A stretch of 64,000 nucleotides of DNA from assembly GCF_036417845.1 (NCBI RefSeq), contig NC_089985.1, positions 31,888,583-31,952,582 on the forward strand. Direction: 5' to 3'. How positions within the stretch are numbered: the stretch's first letter is position 1; each line of letters starts with the position of its first letter. This DNA is from Apteryx mantelli. Taxonomy: Eukaryota > Chordata > Aves > Apterygiformes > Apterygidae. The position numbers were made by a program, and so were the translations under genes. The notes below the pieces were generated by a model that was given only the letters and a program-made list of their open reading frames with translations, made no database searches and had not been told where the DNA came from. Below are positions 48,800 to 59,900 of the stretch, one piece after another.

Positions 48800-51700
48800 G
48801 CTTATCTCGGCGGCGGCGCTGCCCCGGCTGCAAGAGCATTGCAATAAATGGCGATAATTGTGCGGAGAGCGTGCCGGGAGGTGCCGCGAACACATCCAGT
48901 GCAACAGTCATCAACAGTTAACGGGAAGGTGATTCCAATGGCTCATTGCAAGAAGAAACGGTTTTTTTTTTTTAATGCCTTAATATGACCAAGCTATAAT
49001 TAGTTGAAAGTCAGTAGCCAAAAAAGAGGCAGAGGACACCCTGGATTTTGAACGAGATTAAGATGAACATGACTGGCGTGCCATTTAGGTGAATGGGGGT
49101 TTTGCCATTGACTTTAATATCAATAAAATCAGACCTTCTATTAACAAAATAATGTATGTGCGCAGAAGCTATTGCATATGGGGAGGATCAAAACTTTTAT
49201 CACCTCCCTCTGTTATAAACTGCCTCTTCAACCTGATACTGATTCCTAAGGCTTTAATTGCTTCCATCAGTGGGAAGCCTGGTGCAAGTCGTGTAAATCA
49301 GGCATAAACCCAAAAATTAAATTAAGCACGATCTCTGAGCTGGGTACAGGGAGCTCTGTACCCTTCCCAGAGCAAATCTACTCTGGGACATTTAGCCTGA
49401 GTGAATCCCATGCACATTGCATTTGGATCTAAGACTGAACTGAAACAGACCTTGCATTTTTGATTGAGGTACAAAATTTGAATGTTAATATTACAGTTTT
49501 ATTAACTATTTAGTGTTAAAGGCCATAAAGGACATATCAGCAACAAAAGGGCTTGCTTTTGTCAAAAGTGATAAACTTGTTCACCAACTGACTTTTACTG
49601 CTTGCCTGTTTCACAGTTTAAAGTCATGTTCCTTATACCTGTTAAAACATGATTACAAATTGCAATGTGGAGAAAACTACAAAGGATTAACAAACCTTAA
49701 ATGCTAAACAATATAATCTACACTACTATGTAGTGTTGCTCAGTGACCAAAGCTCTATGGTGATTCACCCAGGAGATGGTTGGTTTCAGTACCAGATTAA
49801 ATTACTCCTTTAACTATAAAAAGCAACGTAACATGTATACATATATATAAAAAAAAATGAATTCACCTTAACGCAAAGATTTTATCTACTGTAATCTCTA
49901 TTGTTACAACACGCTTAATCTTTTATAGAAAAGAAAATAAACTTTCTTAATGTGGCTAAGTCCATGTTATGACAACTGAGGTCTATAAATTGAGGAATGT
50001 ATATACCTACCTATCAACTCAGGCCATGCACCCTGAGAACAGGTTAACCCCAGAAACTTCAAGCAGTCCCATTAAAACCTCTAGAACAACGTAGTCTCGC
50101 TGCAACTCTAACAAATCTACCAGTGGACAAAGCAGTAGTGACTTTCTCATGGCTTCAAGCTCCTTTAATGCTAGCTATGCTCATTTCTCACACTTGCATA
50201 GTATAAATATTTTGCATAGCTACCACAATGCAGTTTGTTCCAGGTTTGTGCCTTAAGCATTTCATTTCCATTCATATGTCCATGGCCTCATTACTTTTGA
50301 TTAGTTTCTGAGCTGCTCTTTCCAAACATCTGTTTCTGGAGGTTTTGGCGTGAGAAATGGTCAGAGCTGCTCCTTGTTCAGTGAGCAGATATGTTTCTGT
50401 AGCCTCTTTCAGTCTTTAGATGTAAGATGCTATTTAGAAAACAAACTGAAGTTCTTCAAGAAGGAAAGGGCATGCCTTTCACAGGTGCCAGAAGAACAGA
50501 GCTCTCTCTATATCTCGCTTCTCCACGCATCCCTCTTTGCGCAGCGGATTAGCCTTGGTGTCACGCTCTGCTAAAATAGCTGCCAGACAGGATCATCTTG
50601 TACCTGATTAGCATGGAGCATCAGCAGACCAAGCTTAGGTCTCTTTGCACCCATACATGCAGATATGCCCAACATACATAGTTTATGGAGAAACAAAGAG
50701 GAGCAGGCTGGCCCTGCTGTGGTGGAGCACTGAGACTGTCCTACAACGTTCAAATCAATAACCCAGACATATTTTACAGGTATCATTTTGATGACAGCCT
50801 CTCCCAGGCACCTTGTTTGGGAATGGGTCCATGATGTGACAAGGATATGCCAAATAAATGCAAAGACATAGGTCCTATTTCAGGACACTAACGTATGTTT
50901 GGGTTTCCATGTATTTTGTTGGAGCAGAATTCGAGGATTTTGCATAAGTGTATCTAGGACTTACGGAGTAATATGAGCCTAGTCAGAACAGTTGCTTGAA
51001 CTGGGCTTGGGCTACTAGATACCTGGCACAGGCAAACTGAGCATATACACACCAGTTTTATGGCACTGGCTGTGCAGAGATGATCCAAGCATGCCCTCTA
51101 AATCCAGCACATTACGAAATTACCATGCATGTTCTGTAGAGCTGATCTCTGCACATGCAGAAAGCCTGCTGAATCCTGAACATACTGAATTTATAGTATA
51201 TGTACAGCACCATCAGGGGCATAGTAAGAGTAAAATCCTGACCTTCTGTGGACAGTGGAATATAATATAGGCAAAAAGTCTAATGACTGAAATGTTCAAG
51301 CCCCTGGGGCGTATATGCATAAGCAATTGGTGCACATTACATTTAATGAAAACAATTACATATCATTAAATATACAAAGCACGTATTTGCTTTTTCTTCT
51401 TTAATTCAAATGAAGACTGTGTTTCTAGATCAAAATGTCCGTGTTACCTTTTCCTTCCCTAAATACCTGCTTTTTAATTAACAATTTTTATGGCTGTATG
51501 CTTGGATGATCACTATCTTTTGAAAACAAAAGGATTTTCTCTTCTTTCCCTTCTCTCTTTTACTCCCTGTATGTTATTGGAGGCTGAGGTTTGTTAAAGC
51601 TTTCATATTTAGCATTCATATAATTCAAGCATCTTCTACAGTGTTAAGACTGTTGTTTTTAAACGATCTGTGATTGGTGATGTCTCCCTAAAAACAAACC

Positions 51701-52600
51701 AAACCCAGCACTCTCCTTCCCCTTTATTCTTTCCTCCTTCCCAGTTTTGTATTTCCTCTATGTTACTTTTTGTTGTCTTTTCCTTGAACTCTCCTTCCAC
51801 TTGCCTGTATTTTGCCTAAACAGAAATGCACCACAGAAAAATCTGGTCATGTGAATGCCCAAGAGAGGAATTAACCTTTGTACCTTTAAGTCTCTGGCGT
51901 GATTTAAGTCAGAACAGCAATAAAAGAATCTGCAGCAGAATCGTCTTTCTGAAAGGAAATAAAATCCTGTTCAAAGCTCTGTTAGGTATATATTTTGCCT
52001 GCACTTCTGAGAGGAGCTTACAGTACTTTTCAGATTCTAAAAGTTTATAAAATACTTACAAGAATGGAAGCCTGGAGTAAAAGTCAAAACTGGTTGTAAT
52101 ATTCTTAGTTGTGGTTAAGTTTAAATACACAGTCCAGTACACTGAGGGATACTCTTCTCTCAGTTACAGGCCAAATTCTGCTCCTCTTGAAATCAATAGT
52201 TGTAGCTTTGACTTGGCAAGATTGTACATACTCAGTACTGATGATTCCATATTAAATTCAATCCTTTTAAATCTAGTTAAACCTTACTTTCAACCTTCTT
52301 GCACAAATAAGGAAATGCATTCCTGTGCACCGGCAACAAAAGGCGCTCACGCCCTCTCAGGAACAACCGCTTCTTTCTCTTTATGGCACCTTTTAGCAAA
52401 AAAGGGAAAACAAAATGAATATAACCAGCACTGCGCATTCCCGGGGCTCCTAATCTTTAGGACTGCACATTAAAACAGAGGAAAAATTCTGTCTTCCTCC
52501 CAAAGTACCTCATCCTGATGGTTTTGTTTGCAGTTTCCCTTCGGGTGCTGCAGACCATCAGCCGCGTTACTCCGTGTGCCGCAAAGGGGAGAGTCAGAGC
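48800..52600. other. PRDX1-AKR1A1 intergenic region
   Basis: No gene seen between the two divergent promoters. Near 49090-49135 the phrase GGGGTTTTGCCATTGACTTTAAT resembles an old dispersed repeat of sauropsids; similar wording recurs near 52160-52220 and 57160-57215. These are too decayed to name. Confidence 0.5.
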
Positions 52601-53270
52601 AGTCTGACTTAGCTGTGGGGACCCAGCACCCAGCGAAGGGAAAAGCAGCGAGAGCAGAGCCGGGAGTCAGGCGAGAGGGGCTGCCACGACGGCCCGGCAG
52701 GCTGGCGGCGGGCCCGCAAGGCCTCGCCGCGCGACATGGCCGCCAAGCCCAGAGCAGGGGCCGGGAGGGGAAACCTCCCCCCTTCCCAGCGGAAACACGC
52801 AGTGCCAGATTTATTTATTTATTTACTTATTTACTTATTTGGGGGGGGGGTAGTATTTTCCTGGAAGGAACTACGTCGCATTTTCCAAGCGGGGGGACAC
52901 GCTTTGCACAGTGGAAGCGACCCCGCCGCCGCCGCGGGCACAGGCTTCGCTGTCCCGGCGGCCGCCCGGCACCTGCGGCCGGAAACGGAAGCTCCGGCCA
53001 GCGGCGGCGGCGGAGCGAGCGCGCGGGGGCGGCGGGGCCGGCGGGCGGCGGCGGGGCGAGTGTGCGGCGGGTGAGTGCGGCGGGTGAGTGCGGCGGCGGC
53101 GGCGGCGGGCGCGAGGCGGCGGCGGCAGCGCCCCAGCACCGTCCCCGCGGCCGGGCTGCGCGGCGCCGATAAGGGGGAGGCGGCTGCGCGGCGCCGCCCT
53201 GCTGCGGGCACGGCCGGAGTGCGCGGGGGGATAGGGGGAGCCGGTACCCGGGCGAGGGCGGCGGAGCACC
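52600..53270 (+). promoter_or_regulatory. AKR1A1: AKR1A1 CpG-island promoter and non-coding exon 1
   Basis: A strong CpG island about 2.3 kb upstream of the first AKR1A1 coding exon. There is no TATA box. Two adjacent ETS cores occur in CCGGAAACGGAAGC (52979-52992). Two identical donors, CGG before GTGAGT, lie 13 bp apart at 53071 and 53084 and could both end exon 1. A (TTTA)n tract followed by a G-run is at 52811-52850. The start site cannot be placed exactly. Confidence 0.6.
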
Positions 53271-55508
53271 GGGGCTTCTGTGCTTTCTTTGATTTATTCC
53301 TTTCATTTATTTTTATTTTTATTTTTATTTTTTTAAGGTGGAAGGCTCGTTACTTTGCATTAAAAACGAGCTATATCTATGGGTCGATAAACTAATGTAG
53401 TTTACGCTTCTCCAGTTATTAATACTCACCCCCAGTCAGGCTGCCTACGTGGCCTTCGAATCACTCTGGGCTTTGCTCCTGCATGAGTGTGGGAACAGGA
53501 GAGGCGAGCGCTGCTAATGCAAACCCCCCTTTACTTGCCCAGAATTGGTTTGCCTTTATATTTATTTTTTGTTCTTAGGGTTACCAAAAAAAAAAAAGCT
53601 CCCCGCTTCTTAATGATCAAAGTAATGATGATGAGTGGACACAGTAGTTTCCTTATGTCTTCTTGTTAGGAGAAGAATCTGAGTGGAAAGTATTAATTTG
53701 TGGGTGTTCCTCTAGAGCTTCTAGTTCTGGAACATTTCCGTTCTTCCAGAGTTTCTAGTTCTGCTGTCTCTGCAGTGTTAAAGTACAACAGCGTTACATG
53801 AAGTGAGATGATTCTTTGCAAATGTGCTGATGCCAGTTACTGATTAAACACATGAACCTTGTCTTCTGGGCTGAAGCGTTGCATTTAGGATGGTTGTGTA
53901 AGGTGGTTGGGTGAAGTGTGGTAGTTGTTACGTTGTTTTACGGGCCAATGTGAATCAAAAAGTCTCTAGCTGTATTGCATGATGTAAGAAGATGCTTTTA
54001 TTTAGGTGATTAAATCCAGGTAAAAATATGAGTGTCCACTTGTGCGTACCTGGCTGCAAAACTGCTACACTCATTCAGGGAACGTTGTTACCAGTGTCGC
54101 GTTCTGCTTGTCTGACTCCCTACCCCAAATAACCGATGTGCACCCACAGTCTAATTAACTGGTGACTGCCTTCAACACCAACCTCTGGACTTAATGCATC
54201 TCAGTGCAGATCCCAAACCATTAGTTAGTGTTTAACTACTCTGCTCTGTCTCTTTGTAAAACAAGTGTGCTGTTCCTTGTCTACACAGTGTAAATCTACA
54301 AAAATATGCCCCGAGAAGCTAAGTGTGAAATTGAAAATACAAACTTTCTGTGTTACCAAATCTGTCAGTAGGGACTACCTGTGTGAGGAAACCGATCACA
54401 GTGTTGTGGAGACGGCAGAGCTATTTTGGGGCAGTATGCTGGGTGAATGCTTTACTTTGAAAACATACATTCCTCCTACACAGATGGTCTGAAAACCAGC
54501 ATTGCATGCTTGCACTCTTGTGAATGTTATCTGTTTGAAAAAACAAAACTGATTTGGACATTGCTGAGCTTGGGAAATAACTTCCTCAGCTTCTGTTGAA
54601 ATCAGTTAGCTGGCTCTGGAGCACATCCTGAATGTGGTTTCTTTTTAACAACTTTGCCAGAAAGATATATTGTGAGGATTTTGGGACACACCACAAAACC
54701 TTCCTTTTTGATTAAAAAGCTTTTCAGCTGCAAGCAGATTGTTGTTTGCAGCAACTGCTAACAGAACAAAGGTTCCAGTAGGATCTTCTATTGAATTTCA
54801 CATCGGAAATGCTTGGATATCACAGTATTAAACATGAGAGAGAAGCCCACGATCAAAGCGACTATTTGCTTTGCATCATTTTTTTCCTTCTCCCTTTAGC
54901 ATCAAAAGAATGCTACTGCTCTGTGAATTTGTGCTAAATCAGTGTATGACCCTTTCTACAATGGCAATAATAGCTATTACATTCTGTCTGTACTTGAAAT
55001 GTGTCTCATGCAAGAGTTGAGGTCTGCTGGTAGCTAGCTGATAGAAGAGGAAGACTTAGTGCATAAGTCCTACAGAATCACCATATGCTAAGCGCTGACA
55101 AATAAACATCTCTTGCCCCCTTCTGCACCATCAAAGCTTACAGCTGATTTCTTTAATTAAAAAAAATGTTTTCACCTGAGCTTCTGTATTAAGTGTATGT
55201 TATTGCACACTGCTTCCTGATATACTTCTCAACTCTGAGAAATCTTAAACCTGTGCACTGCAGAGGAGAAAAGAGAGTAAGAGCAAAGAGACAAAAAGGG
55301 CTTCTATTCTAGTCTCTTCAGGTAGCCACTGATCTCCTTTACACCAGTAAAAGCTGTGGAGAACCTACTTTACTTTATTCTAGTGTAACAATAAAAGCAT
55401 TATCAAGACCTTTATGATTTTTCTTCTTAGCATAGATAAGTAAATTGTTGCAACTTACCAAATTGCTGCAAAAACTTTGGTTTTTTTTCCTTCCTTGTTC
55501 TTCTGTAG
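53085..55508 (+). other. AKR1A1: AKR1A1 intron 1
   Basis: Inferred intron between the island exon and the first coding exon. It contains simple T- and A-rich runs near 53308-53335 and 53585-53597, and no exon. The acceptor is TTCTTCTGTAG at 55508. Confidence 0.55.
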
Positions 55509-55514
55509 GCAAAA

Positions 55515-56916
55515 ATGTCTGCAGCATGCAACTTCCTTGTGCTCCACACTGGTCAGAAGATGCCTCTCATAGGATTGGGAACTTGGAAAAGTGACCCTGG
55601 CCAAGTAAGCAGAGAATAAACTATAAATCAGTATTGTCTGCTCTCAACTTGTATTTATATTTTGCACATCCTTTTTGAAGATCCTAGATCTTGTTTATTT
55701 TTTATAAATACTTCGAAAATGTAAACAGACCGTGGGCCTGGATCCTTCACTTGAATGGATTTAGTTTTAGGTCTGCTGGAGTCAGTGGAGCTTATGTATA
55801 AATTTGCACAACTGATGTTTTAGGACACAAAACCAGAAGATCCCTTAAGACTTGTTAACCCAGGCCTCAGGCAGCAGTGCTCTGGGAGATAGATTCAGAG
55901 AGAGTCCTATCAGTGGGATGAGTTGCTCAGGCAGGGAAAAAAACTGTAGCTGTAATATGGTGCCTGACTTTTCCACTGGTAAGGCCTCAGGCTGCCGGTT
56001 TGACCAAGAATCCATCTGGTTTGAGCTGTGACTTAGTTGAAAGCATTATTTTGGGAGGCAAGAACCCTAATTGATCTTGTAGTAAGTCTTGTTCTAGTGG
56101 TCAGCCTATATTTAGCAGGAAAACTAAGAACTTGCTCAAGTCCTCTTGCTTTTAGAGAAGGAAGGCTAATACTGCTAGATGCACTCTGCTTCTAAATGCA
56201 GTGTGTTGGCAAACACCAGACTTGGGAAGAATTGTGTGTGCTACTACAGACTGTCTGCGTGAACATCTGCGTGTTGTGGACTGTGCAATACTTCTCTCCT
56301 TTGTCTTTCTTTTTGTTTTTGTCTCATTTAGTTAAATGGTAAATTCATGAGGACAGAGACTGCCTTTCACAGCGATTATGTGCAATGTCCAGCAGAGGAG
56401 TGTCCTCTGGCTTGGTAGAATTCTTAGTTGGTATTGTTGGGTTAACCTCTTTCAGACCAGGTGTCTACCATTGCACGTCCGTACTGTAGCGTTGTATATT
56501 TTGCTGCTACTCTTGCATTAGCTTCATGATGGTTTGATTCGAAACAATAGGACTACATCTGATAAAATTGTGCTCATGACTTTGAGAGGGAAAGTTAAAA
56601 CACTTCTCAAAATGACCCACTGCACGGTTCTGTTATGCCAGTTGGAGGGAAAAGCAGGAAAACAAAACTATAGAAATTAAATCTGTTCAGAGCCATGTTA
56701 TTGTTGGTCTTCCTCTCCAAACAACTGTCAGAACAGTAGATCTGTTGGGCTTAGAAGCTGTACTGATGTGGAAGTTGAGCTGGTGTGAGAACTCAGTCAA
56801 CCTCTTAAATGAGGACAAGGATGAATGCTCAGCTCTGTCACTTAAAACAGCAACTGCCAGCTGAATTAGGTTTATTAACGTGCTGGAACTTAATGGATGA
56901 ATTCGTGTAGACTCAA

Positions 56917-56959
<43 letters not shown>

Positions 56960-59900
56960 GAATGTGTGTTCTACTAAAGCAAATGCCTGGGACTGAACAA
57001 ACAAAATATTATTGTATTGTTTATTTTATACACTATCTGTTCTGGGAAAAGTGCGGTCTTATAAAATAACCTGGAAAGATTCTGCTTGTGCATAATTTAA
57101 GCCTATTCCAGCTGGATTTTGCCATAGTAGGCAGCATTTCTAACAGTTGAACCTGGAATGGAGTCCATTACTAGAGATCCCTTTAGGGTCCTATTGAAGT
57201 CATTGGGAGTTACTTTTCTAGAATGCCTACTATTTTCAAAGAAGTATTCCTAGATAATGTAAAAGACATGATCTTGAGAGTACAGTAAAAAGGGCCAGAG
57301 TTACAGAAGTTGCTGCTAGTCTTACGGATGCTTTATCGTTCTTCAAAATTGATTGCATCTGTCCTTCAGATTCAGAAGCGCAGCAGTAGTTTGGCAGAAT
57401 GCCCAAATGGTTCACTCTTAAAAGGACACGATGTAGTTCAGGAGAATAATTATAATTATGAATTAAAGACCGTAGGAGTTCCACTAAGGGCCAAAGACCT
57501 AGAGATGCAGAAGAAGAATCGCTGCCTCTCAAATAGAGGCTATTTATCAAAAGTTCTTTTGCACAAGGGCTACATCAGAAGCATGAGTATAGGAAATGGA
57601 TGGCTTTTAAATGGATGGCTTCTAAATGGATGGCTTCAGGTAAATATTTTGCGAGGTGCAGTTATCATTTTCCTTGCCAAGCTGTTTTTCAGTCTAGACC
57701 TTTCTCTGTTGATAATTTGTTACTACCATTCCTATTCCTGATCCTAAACAAGGCTTTGGGTTATAGCCAGATCTTAGTAGTCCAGTAAAAATGAGTCATT
57801 GCAGCCTTTGTTTCTTAAGACCGATAATGTAGGAGGTAAGATTAGGGGGAAAAAAATATTAGAATCTAAACCCACATTGGAAGACTAATTTAAAATAATA
57901 CACTCTTTCTCCCCTGCATGATTAAATGCCAGAAGAGAAATTGTTTTACATGTTACCATAGGAACGTGATGGAGGGCTGTTGAGTGGAAGGCAATACAAT
58001 ACAAAAGCTTACGAATTGGCAGCAGGAGTGGGTTCAAAGAGAAGAGTAGCATCAAGAATATCAGTAGCGTGTTTTTTTGGTAATATTGGAGCTTGATTAT
58101 CTGTAATCCTTGAATGCTTTATTCTCTCTTCTCTCAAGCAGGCCGTGCTTTCAACCTGGAGCATCAGTTCCCACCAGACAAGTGCAACGTGCTGTGTCAG
58201 GGGCTAGTTCTGTGGGGAAGAGACATGGGGTGGAGGGCAGTTGTTGAATTTCTGAGCTCAACTTCAGGAAGGCTGGAAAAGGAAGTGTGTACCTCATAAA
58301 ACCAGTTGGACTGGGTGTTTCATGATAGGATTGCAGCTTTGTTCTTGAAAATTCTCTTAGAAAATATAGAGAATCTTGGTCACGTAAACAAGAATTCACT
58401 ACCAGAATGCTATTAAGGGGAGAACTTGAATTAAACCTGAAAAGAATAGGAGGCAAAACTTAGTGTTTTAGGGTACATCAACTGTAAGTTATTACTTATA
58501 CGGTGATCTGAGTTCCTTGCTTTGCAGCAAGCTGTTTAGAACAGTAGGTAGGAACTGTGATGTAGCAGTGCATATGTTCTGGTCATCCTGCATGTGAATA
58601 TCATGGGGCCTGATGATCTGTTGTTTTTCCTATTTCCCATCAGCAGATATACTCAAACTGCTAGACTGTGACAGTCTCCTCTGGCTGTAAGGGAGATTGG
58701 CCAAGCTCCACTCTAGAGTTTTATTTCCTTATGAAGTATTATTGACTTGTTGATGAGTGATATCACGGCAAAGTTTTGGAGAGTCTCTTCATAATGGCTT
58801 GAGGCAATACAGAAGAGGCTCCCTGGACACCTGGACTCTCTGTTGCTTGGAAGTATAAATACAGCTTGTTAAGTTTTCACATTGCAATGGGCAAATTGAG
58901 GACCTGTAAATCTATTAATGGATATTGTAATGCATTGGGACTTAGAGATTCTCTTTCCAAATCTGCCACTGACTGTTGGCAATATCATGTTCCTCCACCT
59001 TTCAAAAACAAAAGGGGAGTGGGAAGGCAGACTCCCTTGTAAGCTGTATAAATGGGAGTCTAGTTCCTAAGACTTTGCTACAATGGAGGAAAATAAGGCT
59101 TCGGCTGCAATACTGCGCCCATTTTGGGGCCAACCACATCAAGAGAAGTATGCACTAGCTGGCAAAAGACAGCAGCAAGAATGATGCAAGGTCTGTGAAA
59201 GGTGACTTCTGATGAAAGATGGAAGCACCTACAGTCATGTGATCAAGAGAAGCCTGAAGGGAGGCATGCTGACAATTTTCAAATATAATAAGCCCTTGCA
59301 AAGGGGAAGCCAATGAATTTAATGTCTGAGGAATCAGATGAGATATTAGGGCCTTGCACCTTGGTTGGGCATCTAAAAAGTTTTGAACATAAAGATAGCT
59401 AAACATTGGCATAGACTGCCTATCATTTATAAAAATGGTTTTGACAGATGTTTGTGGGAGTGGTTTAGACTTAGCTGGCCCTGCTGAGGGGCGTAAGGGT
59501 AAGCTAGATGATTTCTCAAGATCCTTTCAGACCTACATTCTGTATTTATATGCTGATGGGTAAATTACTTAAGCTGTCTGACTCAACTTGCCCAGTGCAA
59601 AATGAATTTGGTAATTGTTCCTTCCATGGCAGTACTGACAGACTACGTTAAAAGCTATCTGGAAGGTCTGAAAGATCTTTTAGCTATTACTACTTCACAG
59701 CACCAGATACTCAGGGGCATTTGAATCTCCAACTGCTTCCCTTGAGTTTCCCCTGTCCTTGGAGTGCACGTACCTGCCTGAACTTAATTTCAAAAATACA
59801 AAGCTTTCTGTTAAAACAAAGTATTCTTCTTGCTCACAGCTCTTGCTGTTATTAGATTTTTTTTTTCACCTCCAAGAAATTCTTATTTGCACATCTATCC

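Noticed and set aside
48131-48904. 257-codon minus-strand frame in the PRDX1 promoter
   Set aside because: It crosses the TATA box, CCG repeat and exon 1, and its composition reflects only the CpG island.
52528-53172. 214-codon frame in the AKR1A1 island
   Set aside because: It runs through simple repeats and the tandem donors, has no recognisable domain, and the true AKR1A1 start is at 55515.
57310-57741. 143-codon frame in AKR1A1 intron 2
   Set aside because: It contains a tandem repeat, has no splice sites in keeping with AKR1A1, and resembles no protein I know.
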